Position numbers and translations under genes: made by a program. The notes under the pieces were generated by a model. It saw only the letters and a program-made list of their open reading frames with translations. It had not been told where the DNA came from and made no database searches. This document shows positions 17,014-25,991 of a stretch of 64,000 bases of DNA, piece after piece (the first letter of the stretch is position 1; each line of letters starts with the position of its first letter). The stretch is from NCBI GenBank assembly GCA_011053055.1, contig DRHT01000032.1, positions 62,001 to 126,000 of the forward strand, written 5' to 3'. This DNA comes from Halopseudomonas sabulinigri. GTDB taxonomy: Bacteria > Pseudomonadota > Gammaproteobacteria > Pseudomonadales > Pseudomonadaceae.

Positions 17014-17526
17014 ATGCTGATTGCACACCTGCCCTCCGGCTATATTCTCGCTACCTACTTGCTGGAGCGAGTGCGTAACGTGCCTGTGAAGGCGTCGTGG
17101 GTGATTGCCGCCGGCATGCTGGGAGCGGTGGCTCCGGATTTCGACATGCTGTATTTCTTCTTTGTGGATCATGGGCAGGTGCATCATCACCGCTACATAA
17201 GCCATTGGCCGTTGTTGTGGCTATGCCTCACTGCGGTGTCGCTGGGCTGGTGTTGGTTGGCGCGTACGTCGGTGGTCGGCTGGTTGCTGCTGGTATTCAG
17301 TCTGGGCGGTTTGCTGCACGTGATTCTGGATACGCTGGCGGGTGACATCTGGTGGCTGGCACCTTTTGTGGACCAGCGTTATGCCCTGGTCACTGTGCCT
17401 GCGCGCTTCAAGCCTTGGTGGCTCAACTACATGGCGCACTGGACCTTTGTAATAGAACTCTCGATCTGCGCTTGGGCCTGCCTGCGCTTTTGGCGGCGCA
17501 GGCAGGCGCTAGTCTCTGCTGCTTAG
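17014..17526 (+). CDS. YdjM/DUF457-like membrane-bound metal-dependent hydrolase
   Basis: A 170-residue protein with about four transmembrane helices and conserved polar motifs between them: MLIAHLPSGY at the start, GAVAPDFDMLYF, HHHRYISHWP and HVILDTLAGDIWW. These His/Asp motifs are the putative metal site of the LexA-regulated/YdjM family of inner-membrane proteins. Substrate is unknown. It converges with znuA, leaving only 10 bp between the stops and no visible terminator. Confidence 0.78.
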   Translation: MLIAHLPSGYILATYLLERVRNVPVKASWVIAAGMLGAVAPDFDMLYFFFVDHGQVHHHRYISHWPLLWLCLTAVSLGWCWLARTSVVGWLLLVFSLGGLLHVILDTLAGDIWWLAPFVDQRYALVTVPARFKPWWLNYMAHWTFVIELSICAWACLRFWRRRQALVSAA

Positions 17527-17536
17527 TACGCCGCGA

Positions 17537-18451
17537 TCAGAGTTTTTCCAAGCAGCCGGCCCACACATCGGTCATGGCAGTAAGCTGCTGCTCGTAACCC
17601 TGAGGGCCGACTGAGATTGCGGCTCCCATAGGGTCTAGCTGGGCGCTTTGTATTGGCAGGTCGGCAGTCAAGCTGTTGACCAACCGGGGCGCAAACTGCG
17701 GCTCGCTGAACACACAAGCGGGCGCAGCTTCGCTTAGGGTGGTGCGTAACTCATTGACATGACGTGCGCCGGGTTGAATCTCGTGGGCCAGGCTGAAAAC
17801 ACCGCTGTGCTGCAATCCCAGGTAGCTTTCCAGATAGCCGTAACCGTCGTGAAATACGAAGTAGGGCTTGCTCTTGAGCGGTGCGAAGCGGCTATTCAAT
17901 TGTTGCTCAAGCGCTTGGATGCGCTGTTCAAAGACGGCGAGATTCGCTTCCAGTTTGCTTTGCTGCTGGGGGTATAGCGGTGCAAGGTCGTCTTTCATCC
18001 AGCGGGCGATGATGATGGCGTTTGCCGGAGATAACCAGATGTGTGGGTCGATGCTGCCGGGACCGTGATCATGGTCATCGTGCCCATGCTCATCTGCGTG
18101 CACCTCGTTATCTTCGTCATAGTGACGCAATGGCAGGCTGGGTATCTCGGCCAACTGCCGCGCGCTAGGCAGATCGTGCAGTGTGCCTTCAAGAAACAGC
18201 TCCAGCGAGGGGCCGACCCAATAAATGCGCTCGGCACTGGCCAGAGCACGCCGGTCTGATGGCCGTAGCGCAAAGGAATGCGGTGAGGCGCCGGCGGGGA
18301 GCAGCGCGGCGGGCGTGTCTATGCCGTCAAGTACGGCGGCGGCAATCTGTTGTACTGGCTTGATAGAAGCGAGTACACGCACCTGGTCGGCGTGGGCGGT
18401 GCAAGTGAGCAGCAGCCCGCACAAGGCAGCAAACAGGCGAAATGACGACAT
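17537..18451 (-). CDS. znuA: Zinc ABC transporter substrate-binding protein ZnuA
   Basis: A 304-residue periplasmic zinc-binding protein (cluster A-I). The signal peptide MSSFRLFAALCGLLLTCTAHA fixes the start at 18451, although the frame is open 86 codons further. Metal-site histidines are in GASPHSFALRPSD and PHIWLSPAN. Between them lies a His/Asp/Glu-rich loop (HADEHGHDDHDHG) typical of ZnuA. It is divergent from zur, with a shared Zur operator between them, so it should be repressed when zinc is sufficient. Confidence 0.95.
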   Translation of the reverse strand: MSSFRLFAALCGLLLTCTAHADQVRVLASIKPVQQIAAAVLDGIDTPAALLPAGASPHSFALRPSDRRALASAERIYWVGPSLELFLEGTLHDLPSARQLAEIPSLPLRHYDEDNEVHADEHGHDDHDHGPGSIDPHIWLSPANAIIIARWMKDDLAPLYPQQQSKLEANLAVFEQRIQALEQQLNSRFAPLKSKPYFVFHDGYGYLESYLGLQHSGVFSLAHEIQPGARHVNELRTTLSEAAPACVFSEPQFAPRLVNSLTADLPIQSAQLDPMGAAISVGPQGYEQQLTAMTDVWAGCLEKL

Positions 18452-18478
18452 GGTGGGACATACCTCTGAACAGTAAAG

Positions 18479-18493
18479 TGTTATATGATAACA
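18479..18493. promoter_or_regulatory. Zur operator between znuA and zur
   Basis: TGTTATATGATAACA is an inverted repeat (TGTTAT-ATG-ATAACA) matching the core of the gammaproteobacterial Zur box. It is 28 bp upstream of znuA and 58 bp upstream of zur, so one site can repress both directions. Confidence 0.8.
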
Positions 18494-18550
18494 GCTCAAT
18501 TGACGCTGCATAGCTAACGTTTTCGCAGTGATGCCAGACAGGATTACGCC

Positions 18551-19045
18551 ATGACCGAGTTTCTCTCCCCACAAGAAGCGCAGCAGCCGCACGACCACAG
18601 CCGCTGTGTGAGTCACGCCCTGGATGCTGCCGAGCAGGTCTGCGCACGTGAAGGTGCGCGCTTTACGGTGCTGCGCAAACGGGTATTGGAGCTGGTATGG
18701 CAAAGCCATAAGCCGTTGGGCGCCTACGATATTTTAGAAACCCTCTCGCGGGACGATGGCCGCCGCGCCGCGCCACCCACGGTGTACCGGGCGCTGGATT
18801 TTTTGCAGGAACAAGGCTTGGTGCACCGGATTGCATCGCTGAATGCTTTCATTGGTTGTGCCAGCCCGGAACATAGGCACGAAGGCCAGTTTCTGATTTG
18901 CCTCAACTGCCACATCGCTATCGAGCTGGACGCTTCTGCGATCACCCAGGCGATTGCCGGTGAAGCGAATGCCCACGGTTTTACCGTGCAAGGCGAGACG
19001 GTCGAAATCAGCGGCCTGTGCGCCCAGTGCCAGGAGGCAGCGTGA
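18551..19045 (+). CDS. zur: Zinc uptake regulator Zur (Fur family)
   Basis: A 164-residue Fur-family repressor (Np20/Zur in Pseudomonas). A winged helix covers about residues 35-95 ([35 protein letters not shown]). The dimer/metal domain has [20 protein letters not shown], with CxxC, and the C-terminal pair CAQC for the structural zinc. Its 3' end overlaps znuC by 4 bp (GTGA), so zur-znuC-znuB form one operon under the Zur box. Confidence 0.93.
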   Translation: MTEFLSPQEAQQPHDHSRCVSHALDAAEQVCAREGARFTVLRKRVLELVWQSHKPLGAYDILETLSRDDGRRAAPPTVYRALDFLQEQGLVHRIASLNAFIGCASPEHRHEGQFLICLNCHIAIELDASAITQAIAGEANAHGFTVQGETVEISGLCAQCQEAA

Positions 19046-19812
19046 GTAAACCACTGCTGTCGCTACAGGACGTCAGCCTGCGATTGCACGGCACAGATGT
19101 GCTGGAACGCGTTAGTTTGCAGGTCAAGCGCGGTGAAATTGTTACGCTGATCGGCCCCAATGGCGCCGGTAAAACCAGCTTGGTGCGGATTGTTCTGGGA
19201 CTGTTGAAGGCCTCCTCCGGGCAGGTCAGCCGACAGCCGAAGTTACGCATCGGTTATATGCCGCAGAAGCTGCAGATTGATGCGTCGCTGCCGCTGACCG
19301 TGCAACGTTTTCTGCTATTGGCCCCCGGTGCGAAGAAAGCCGCGGCCCACGCAGCACTGGTTGAAGTGGGCGCAGAACACCTGTTGGATCGGCCGTTGCA
19401 GCAGGTATCGGGCGGTGAATTGCAGCGTATTTTGCTGGCCCGCGCGCTACTGCGTGAACCTGATCTGCTGGTGCTGGATGAGCCGGTGCAGGGCGTAGAT
19501 GTGAACGGTCAGATTGAACTGTATCAGCTGATTACCCGGCTGCGCGACCGTTACGGCTGCGGGGTATTGATGGTGTCGCATGACCTGCATCTGGTGATGG
19601 CCACCACCAATACCGTGGTGTGCATCAATCGCCATGTTTGCTGCTCGGGGCATCCCGAGCAGGTCAGCATGGACCCGGCTTTCGTTGCCATGTTTGGTGA
19701 GCAGGCCAGCGCTTTGGCGGTATACAGCCATCGCCACGATCATGCCCACGATATGCACGGCGAAGTCGTGCCCCATGAACATAGCCACGGACCTGACTGC
19801 AACCATGCCTGA
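19042..19812 (+). CDS. znuC: Zinc ABC transporter ATP-binding protein ZnuC
   Basis: A 256-residue ABC ATPase that powers zinc uptake. Walker A is GPNGAGKTS, the signature is VSGGELQR, Walker B is [10 protein letters not shown], and the H-loop is in VSHDLHLV. The start is GTG overlapping the zur stop, with AGGAG eight bases upstream. The C-terminal tail is His-rich ([22 protein letters not shown]), a likely zinc-binding extension. Confidence 0.94.
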   Translation: MSKPLLSLQDVSLRLHGTDVLERVSLQVKRGEIVTLIGPNGAGKTSLVRIVLGLLKASSGQVSRQPKLRIGYMPQKLQIDASLPLTVQRFLLLAPGAKKAAAHAALVEVGAEHLLDRPLQQVSGGELQRILLARALLREPDLLVLDEPVQGVDVNGQIELYQLITRLRDRYGCGVLMVSHDLHLVMATTNTVVCINRHVCCSGHPEQVSMDPAFVAMFGEQASALAVYSHRHDHAHDMHGEVVPHEHSHGPDCNHA

Positions 19813-20590
19813 TTTTCTGCTTTACGCGTTATTGGCCGGGCTGGCGCTGGCGCTGGTTGCCGGGCCGTTGGGTTCTTTTGTGGTCTGGCGGCGCATGGCC
19901 TATTTTGGCGACACCCTGTCGCACTCGGCACTGCTGGGGGTCGCGCTCGGCATGTTGCTGGATGTGAATTTGACGTTGGCGGTAACGGTTGGCTGCGTGC
20001 TGATAGCCGTGTTATTGGTGGCTTTACAGCATAAGGAGTGGTTGGCCAGCGATACCTTGTTGGGGATTCTTGCGCATGGCACGCTGTCGCTCGGTTTAGT
20101 GGTATTGGCGTTGACCGAAAACGTACGGGTGGACCTGATGGCCTACCTGTTCGGTGACTTGCTGGCGATGACCCTGAACGACCTTTATTGGATTCTAGGC
20201 GGCTTGCTGATTGTGCTGGTGCTGATGAGTCTGCTGTGGCGGCGTTTGTTGTCTATCACGGTGCACGAAGAGCTGGCGCGGGTTGAAGGTTTGCCGGTGA
20301 CGGCAATTCGCTTGGCCTTAATGCTGCTTATCGCAATCGTGATCGCAGTGGCGATGAAAATTGTCGGTGTGCTGCTGATTACCTCCCTGCTGATCATTCC
20401 GCCAGCTGCCGCGCAGCGACACGCACGCACACCGGAGCAGATGGCCTTGGGTGCCAGTGTGTTGGGTTGTGTCGCGGTATTGGGCGGGCTGACGATGTCG
20501 TGGCATCTGGATACCCCGGCGGGGCCTTCCATCGTGGTGTGTGCGGTACTGTGTTTTATGTTGGCACTCGGCGTTCCGCGCAGGGCTTGA
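19805..20590 (+). CDS. znuB: Zinc ABC transporter permease ZnuB
   Basis: A 261-residue inner-membrane permease of the ABC-3 family with about eight helices. The motif [23 protein letters not shown] near the N-terminus and [22 protein letters not shown] are family signatures. The ATG at 19805 overlaps the znuC stop by 8 bp; the longer frame reads back through znuC in another frame and is not used. Confidence 0.94.
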   Translation: MPDFLLYALLAGLALALVAGPLGSFVVWRRMAYFGDTLSHSALLGVALGMLLDVNLTLAVTVGCVLIAVLLVALQHKEWLASDTLLGILAHGTLSLGLVVLALTENVRVDLMAYLFGDLLAMTLNDLYWILGGLLIVLVLMSLLWRRLLSITVHEELARVEGLPVTAIRLALMLLIAIVIAVAMKIVGVLLITSLLIIPPAAAQRHARTPEQMALGASVLGCVAVLGGLTMSWHLDTPAGPSIVVCAVLCFMLALGVPRRA

Positions 20591-20603
20591 TGCGCAACAA
20601 CCT

Positions 20604-20640
20604 CGATTGCCCGGCAAATAGCGGCCTTGCCGGGCAATCG
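20604..20640. terminator. 14-bp perfect hairpin between znuB and the molybdenum hydroxylase
   Basis: CGATTGCCCGGCAA (20604-20617) pairs perfectly with TTGCCGGGCAATCG (20627-20640) around a 9-nt loop. It lies between convergent stops. There is no T-run, so it may be a factor-assisted bidirectional terminator or a repetitive palindrome. Confidence 0.5.
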
Positions 20641-20665
20641 AATCAAGCTTGTTGCCGCGTCGGAG

Positions 20666-22870
20666 TTACATCAATTTATCGAGCGTCACCGGCAGATCGC
20701 GAACGCGTTTTCCCGTCGCGTGAAATATCGCATTGGAGACCGCAGCAGCCACGCCAACAATACCGATTTCACCCACGCCTTTGGAGCCTAGGGCATTGAC
20801 GATCTCGTCATGCTCTTCTACAAAAATGACGTCGATATCACCGATGTCGGCCTGCACGGGTATGTGGTACTCGGCCAGGCTGTGATTCATGAAACGGCCC
20901 AGATTATGGTCCATCTGGGTTTCTTCATGCAGGGCCTGACTCACACCCCAAACCACGCCGCCCATAATCTGGTTGCTGGCGGTTTTAGGGTTCACCACGC
21001 GCCCGGCAGCGACTGCGCTGACCACACGACTGACCTTAACCATGCCGGTGTCTTCATCAACTTTTACCTCGACGAACACTGCCGAATGCGTGCCAGTGGC
21101 GTAACCGTCGCGTACCTCTCCGGGTTCCACACTGGCCTCAACTTCCAGTGCGCCGGTTTCGGCGGCAATGTCAGTCAGTTTGACCCTTTGCTCAGGGGCG
21201 TCTTTGATAAACAACCAACCGTCAGCAAAGTCGATTTCGTCAGGCGTTTTGCCGCTGAAAGGCGAAGCCGGGGTTTGCTGTACGGTATCCAGTAACTTCA
21301 TGCGCAGTTCCTGACAGGCTTTTTGCACCGCACTGCCCACTGATGAAACAGTAAATGAGCCACCCTGCAGCGGCGCTTTGGCCATGTTCGAATCGCCTAA
21401 CTTGAACTCCACCTGATCCATCGGAAAGCCCATGGCTTCGGCAGCGATCTGCGTCATTACGGTATAGGTACCGGTGCCAATATCGGTGGTCGCGCTGCTG
21501 ACAATCAGCTTACCGGTGGCATCGATACAGGCTTTGGCGCTGGCGGGCATTTGCATGGCTTCCCACATACCGGTCGCCATACCCCAACCAATCAACTGGT
21601 GGCCATCTTGCATACTGCGCGGCGCCATGGTGCGTTTGGACCAGCCGAAGCGTTCGGCGCCCTGTTCATAGCACTCCAGCAGGGCTTTGCTTGAATAAGG
21701 CTTGCCTTCATTCGCATTGAAATCAGTGAAGTTCTTTTGGCGTAGCTCAACCGGATCAATGTTCGCGGCGTAGGCCAATTCGTCCATTGCGCACTCCAGC
21801 GCATACACGCCGATGGTGCCGCCGGGGGCGCGCATGTCCAGTGGTGTATATACGTCAAGGGGTACCAACTGGTAGTCCAGAGTAACGTTGGGGCACTTGT
21901 AGAGCATGCCGGACCATTCGACCTGCTGTTCGGTGTAGTCCTCGAAACGCGAGGTCTGGGCAATGGCCTGGTGATAGATCGCCTGCAATTGACCATCGCT
22001 GGACGCCCCCATGGTCAGGCGCTGAATACTGCGTGGGCGATAGCCAAAGGTAAACATTTGCTGACGCGCGAAGGAAACCCGCACTGAGCGCTTGAGTTTG
22101 AGAGCGGCCATGACCGCCAGCGGTAGCTGGTGTTGCGGACGCAGTCCGGAGCCGAAGGCGCCGCCCACGAAAGGCGTCAGAATGCGTATCTGTCCTTCCA
22201 TGTCGAATACGTCTTCCAGATAGCGCATACAGTTCTGTACACCCTGGGTTTTGTCATACACCTCTAAGGTGCCATCAGGCAGGTAGTGCACGGTAGAGGC
22301 GTGCGGCTCCATAGGGTTGTGATGCTCAACCGGCGTGGTGTATTGCACTTCTACTTTGACCGCCGCATTGTTCAACGCCTGTTTGGCGTCGCCTCTGGGG
22401 CCGGGTAGGTCGGCGGGTGCGGTGCTCATCTGATCAAGATTCGTCAGCAGATCAGTGGCGTGTTCTTCGGTTTGGTATTCGACCTTGATCAGGCTGGCGG
22501 CATAACGCGCTAGCTCCAGACTCTCGCCGACCACCAAGGCAATTGGCTGGCTGTTGTAAAGGATGCGGTCGTTGAATAAGGGTCGGAACGGCGAGCCATC
22601 AGCGGCGTCATCGTCCTCATAAGGTTTGTCGTAGCTGGCAATCGGCGGGCGGTTTTCATGGGTGAGAACCGCTTCAATGCCCGGTACGGCTTCCGCGGCG
22701 CGGGTATCAATATGCAGGATACGGCCACGGGCTATGGTGCTGTTCACAATGTGGCCGTAGAGCAAGCCGGGTAGTGGAAATTCGCCAGCGTATTTGGCCT
22801 GGCCCTGCACTTTCATCGGGCCGTCAACGCGATCCAACGGCTTGCCGACGGGGGACGTTTTAACAGTCAT
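20666..22870 (-). CDS. Molybdopterin-binding subunit of xanthine/aldehyde oxidoreductase (PaoC-like)
   Basis: A 734-residue catalytic subunit, close in length to E. coli PaoC. Molybdopterin cytosine dinucleotide contacts are in FVGGAFGSGLR and GGSFTVSSVGS, and the catalytic Glu is in SKGVGEIGIVG near the C-terminus. It forms a heterotrimer with the FAD and 2Fe-2S subunits encoded immediately upstream (1-bp overlap) and oxidises aldehydes or N-heterocycles with water-derived oxygen. Substrate is unassigned. No XdhC/PaoD-type cofactor insertion gene is seen nearby. Confidence 0.88.
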   Translation of the reverse strand: MTVKTSPVGKPLDRVDGPMKVQGQAKYAGEFPLPGLLYGHIVNSTIARGRILHIDTRAAEAVPGIEAVLTHENRPPIASYDKPYEDDDAADGSPFRPLFNDRILYNSQPIALVVGESLELARYAASLIKVEYQTEEHATDLLTNLDQMSTAPADLPGPRGDAKQALNNAAVKVEVQYTTPVEHHNPMEPHASTVHYLPDGTLEVYDKTQGVQNCMRYLEDVFDMEGQIRILTPFVGGAFGSGLRPQHQLPLAVMAALKLKRSVRVSFARQQMFTFGYRPRSIQRLTMGASSDGQLQAIYHQAIAQTSRFEDYTEQQVEWSGMLYKCPNVTLDYQLVPLDVYTPLDMRAPGGTIGVYALECAMDELAYAANIDPVELRQKNFTDFNANEGKPYSSKALLECYEQGAERFGWSKRTMAPRSMQDGHQLIGWGMATGMWEAMQMPASAKACIDATGKLIVSSATTDIGTGTYTVMTQIAAEAMGFPMDQVEFKLGDSNMAKAPLQGGSFTVSSVGSAVQKACQELRMKLLDTVQQTPASPFSGKTPDEIDFADGWLFIKDAPEQRVKLTDIAAETGALEVEASVEPGEVRDGYATGTHSAVFVEVKVDEDTGMVKVSRVVSAVAAGRVVNPKTASNQIMGGVVWGVSQALHEETQMDHNLGRFMNHSLAEYHIPVQADIGDIDVIFVEEHDEIVNALGSKGVGEIGIVGVAAAVSNAIFHATGKRVRDLPVTLDKLM

Positions 22871-23853
22871 CAGACGGCTCCTTCTACAGCATCGCTCAAG
22901 GCACGCACTATGGCGCGGCGGGCCAGCTCGATTTTGAACTGGTTATCGTTAAAACCAATGGCGCCGGCCAAGAGCGCGTCCGCGAGTTCGCCGAACGCGG
23001 CTTTGTCTGCGGGCCTGCCGACCAACAAGGCTTCCGCCTCAGGGTTACGCCACGGCTTGTGGGCAACTCCGCCGAGCGCCACTCGCACGTTGCGAATCAC
23101 ACCGCCATCGAGCTGCAATGCGGCGGCGACCGAGACCAGTGCGAAGGCATAGGATTGCCGGTCACGGATCTTCAGATATGCGCAGTGCGTGGAGAAATTT
23201 TCTGCAGGCAGTTCAACGGCGGTAACCAATTCGCCGTCGGCCAAGGTGTTGTCTCGCTCAGGCTCGTTGCCGGGCAGACGATGAAAATCAGCAAAAGCGA
23301 TACGCCGCTCGCCATCGCGACCTTTGACGATGACTGTCGCATCCAAGGCAGCCAAGCCCACGCACATATCTGAGGGGTGCACTGCGATGCACTGTTCACT
23401 GTGCCCGAGAATGGCATGAATGCGGTTTAACCCGTCGCGCGCTGGACAACCGGAACCCGGCTCACGTTTATTGCAGGGCGTATCGGCGTCGTAAAAGTAG
23501 TAACAGCGGGTACGTTGCAACAGGTTGCCGCCCGTGGTGGCCATGTTGCGCAGTTGGGGCGATGCGCCAGCCAGAATGGCTTTTGAGAGCAGCGGATAAT
23601 GCTGCTCAATGCGTGCGTCCCAGGCTAGGTCGGAATTGCTGACCAGTGCTCCGATACGCAACCCACCGTCGGTTGTTTCTTCAATGTCTTTTAGCGGCAG
23701 ACGGGTGATGTCGATCAACTGCTCGGGATGCGTGACGTTTTCTTTCATCAGATCGAGCAAGTTAGTGCCGCCGGCGATATAGCGGCTGTCGGGTGTAAAG
23801 AGGCTAACGGCTTCATCAATACCCGTGGGGCGCGCATAGGTGAAAGGGTTCAT
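22870..23853 (-). CDS. FAD-binding subunit of molybdenum hydroxylase (PaoB-like)
   Basis: A 327-residue FAD_binding_5/CO_deh_flav_C protein. FAD motifs are [13 protein letters not shown] and [13 protein letters not shown]. The insert [33 protein letters not shown] has the cysteine spacing of the extra 4Fe-4S cluster known in PaoB-like subunits. The start at 23853 overlaps the upstream 2Fe-2S gene by 4 bp (ATGA). The frame is open 32 codons further upstream. Confidence 0.87.
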   Translation of the reverse strand: [327 protein letters not shown]

Positions 23854-24389
23854 CGGCTCACCCCCTTGTCGCGCTCGAGCTGCTCGCGGGTGGCTGGCAT
23901 GGCTTCTTCGATGGCCGAGAGTATGTTGGGGTAAGCACCACATCGACACAGGTTGCCGCTCATGTGTTCGCGCAACTCGTCAGACGTTTCGGCGCGACCT
24001 TCGGCTGTCATACCCACTGCAGAACAGAGCTGACCGGGAGTGCAGTAACCGCACTGAAAGGCATCGTGCTTCACGAAGGCGGCTTGCATGGGATGCAGAT
24101 CATCGCCGCTGGCTAGACCTTCAACGGTCGTCAGGCTGGCGCCGTCGTGCATTACCGCAATGGTTAGGCATGAGTTGATGCGTTTACCGTTGAGCAGCAC
24201 GGTGCAGGCACCGCACTGGCCGTGGTCGCAGCCTTTCTTTGTGCCGGTCAGGCCAATTTGCTCACGGAGCAAATCCAGCAGCGTGGTCCAGGGATGAACG
24301 TCCAGTTGCTGTGGTTTGCCATTGATTTCAATGGCTATCGGGTAAGTTGCGACAGTTGTCACGCCCGAGTGATCCTTTGTTGAACTCAT
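23850..24389 (-). CDS. 2Fe-2S subunit of molybdenum hydroxylase (PaoA-like)
   Basis: A 179-residue protein with two iron-sulfur clusters. The plant-ferredoxin-type site is GCDHGQCGACTVLLNG with a further Cys in INSCLT, and the helical site is CGYCTPGQLC with GNLCRCGAY. It is the first gene of the three-gene operon. E. coli PaoA carries a Tat signal peptide, but this N-terminus (MSSTKDHSGVTTVATYP) has no twin arginine or hydrophobic stretch, so the enzyme is probably cytoplasmic. Confidence 0.88.
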   Translation of the reverse strand: MSSTKDHSGVTTVATYPIAIEINGKPQQLDVHPWTTLLDLLREQIGLTGTKKGCDHGQCGACTVLLNGKRINSCLTIAVMHDGASLTTVEGLASGDDLHPMQAAFVKHDAFQCGYCTPGQLCSAVGMTAEGRAETSDELREHMSGNLCRCGAYPNILSAIEEAMPATREQLERDKGVSR

Positions 24390-24766
24390 GCTTGCCTCAC
24401 GGTAGGGGCGGGCGCCAGCGAGCGGCGCGCGGGGGTTGCGCAGTGTTTGCGTCTATAAATTACGACTGGGCGTGGGGGTAATCGTTCACGTGAATGCGCA
24501 GGTAGTTGCGCAGCGGTTGATGAGTTTGTTCGCGCGGTCACCAGGAACGCAGGAATTCGGTTGGGGGGGGGGCGATATTCGCGAGTGGCCCGACGCATCT
24601 CCCGTCACTTGCGCCAAAAAAGGGATATTGATTCGGGACTGGTACTCTGACGTAGCTCAAGTTTGTGGGGCCGATTGCCGAGGACTCTGTATCCTCCGTG
24701 TTTGTACCTTGAGTGCTTGCTCGCTATTCTTTATGCTGTATTTATATACAGTATAGAAGGTGTGAT
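24390..24766. other. Divergent intergenic region with a 10-G tract and a LexA box
   Basis: 377 bp between the molybdenum hydroxylase and SOS-repair operons. It contains a run of ten G at 24563-24572 and a LexA box close to its right end (listed separately). No gene is supported. A 70-codon minus-strand frame here overlaps low-complexity sequence and is rejected. Confidence 0.5.
24736..24751. promoter_or_regulatory. LexA (SOS) box
   Basis: CTGTATTTATATACAG fits the LexA consensus CTGT-N8-ACAG exactly, with an AT-rich centre. It lies 15 bp before the start codon of the radical SAM gene and 4 bp before its ribosome site, so bound LexA would block transcription. It predicts DNA-damage induction of the two-gene operon. 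Confidence 0.85.
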
Positions 24767-25981
24767 ATGGAGCTGATCGACAAACTCACCGTGCTGGCCG
24801 ATGCGGCAAAGTACGACGCCTCTTGCGCGAGCAGCGGTGCACCCAAGCGCAGCTCCAAAGGTAAAGACGGGATAGGCGCTACCAATGGTATGGGCATTTG
24901 TCATAGCTACACGCCGGATGGCCGCTGTGTATCGCTGTTGAAAATTCTGCTAACTAACTTCTGCCTCTACGATTGCCAGTATTGCGTCAACCGCCGGTCG
25001 AGCGATGTGCCGCGCGCACGCTTCACACCCGAAGAAGTGATCAAGCTGACGCTGGATTTTTATCAGCGCAATTACGTTAGCGGGTTGTTCCTTAGCTCCG
25101 GCATTATCCAGTCGCCCGATTACACCATGGAGCAGTTAATTCGTGTGGCGAAGGTGTTGCGTGAGGAGCACCAGTTCCGTGGGTATATCCACCTGAAAAC
25201 CATTCCCGAAGCCGACCCTGCGTTGATCGCTGAGGCAGGCCGCTATGCCGACCGTCTCAGCGTTAATATCGAGCTGCCCAGCCCGGACAGTTTGATTCGC
25301 CTGGCTCCCGAAAAGCAGCTAGTCAGCATCACTGACGCGATGGGCACCATTGAGTCGGCGTCACAGGAGTCACGCAGTGACAAACGCGCACCTAAATTCG
25401 CCCCCGGTGGTCAGAGCACGCAGATGATTGTGGGTGCCGATGCCAGTGACGACAGTCGCATTCTGCATACGGCAGAGAGTTTATATGGCCAATACCGTTT
25501 GCGGCGCGTTTACTATTCGGCCTTCAGCCCAATCCCCAATAGCCCTGCATCGGTACCCATGCAAGCGCCGCCGCTGCTGCGTGAGCACCGGCTGTATCAG
25601 GCTGATTTTTTGTTGCGCGGCTATGGCTTCAAGGTAAAGGAGCTGATCGGCGCGCAGGGCAACTTGCCGCTGGATATTGACCCTAAGCTGGCTTGGGCAC
25701 TGGCCAACCGAGATATATTTCCGGTCGATCTGAATCTGGCGGAGCCGCAGTTGATCGCTCGGATTCCGGGCATTGGCGTGCGCTCAGCCGAGCGTATTGT
25801 CAGCCTGCGTCGGCTAAAGCGGATTCGCTTTGAGGATGTGGCGCGGCTGCGTTGTGTTATCGAAAAGGCTAAACCTTTTATCATTACCAGCGATTATCAC
25901 CCACCTCAGGCCACGCTGGAATCCAACGTCTTGCGCCGGCAATTAAGCGACCAGCCAGCGCAAATGGCGTTGTGGGGCTGA
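24767..25981 (+). CDS. Radical SAM putative DNA modification/repair protein (SplB-like)
   Basis: A 404-residue radical SAM enzyme. The 4Fe-4S motif is TNFCLYDCQYC (CxxxCxxC), the N-terminal region has SCASSG and CHSYTPDGRCVSLLKILL, and the C-terminus carries a helix-hairpin-helix DNA-binding unit (ARIPGIGVRSAERIVSLRR). This combination is the family annotated as putative DNA modification/repair radical SAM proteins. The ATG follows AGAAGG; the frame is open 18 codons earlier, through the LexA box. It is paired with the DUF4130 gene 10 bp downstream. Confidence 0.87.
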   Translation: MELIDKLTVLADAAKYDASCASSGAPKRSSKGKDGIGATNGMGICHSYTPDGRCVSLLKILLTNFCLYDCQYCVNRRSSDVPRARFTPEEVIKLTLDFYQRNYVSGLFLSSGIIQSPDYTMEQLIRVAKVLREEHQFRGYIHLKTIPEADPALIAEAGRYADRLSVNIELPSPDSLIRLAPEKQLVSITDAMGTIESASQESRSDKRAPKFAPGGQSTQMIVGADASDDSRILHTAESLYGQYRLRRVYYSAFSPIPNSPASVPMQAPPLLREHRLYQADFLLRGYGFKVKELIGAQGNLPLDIDPKLAWALANRDIFPVDLNLAEPQLIARIPGIGVRSAERIVSLRRLKRIRFEDVARLRCVIEKAKPFIITSDYHPPQATLESNVLRRQLSDQPAQMALWG

Positions 25982-25991
25982 GGGTAAGAAT

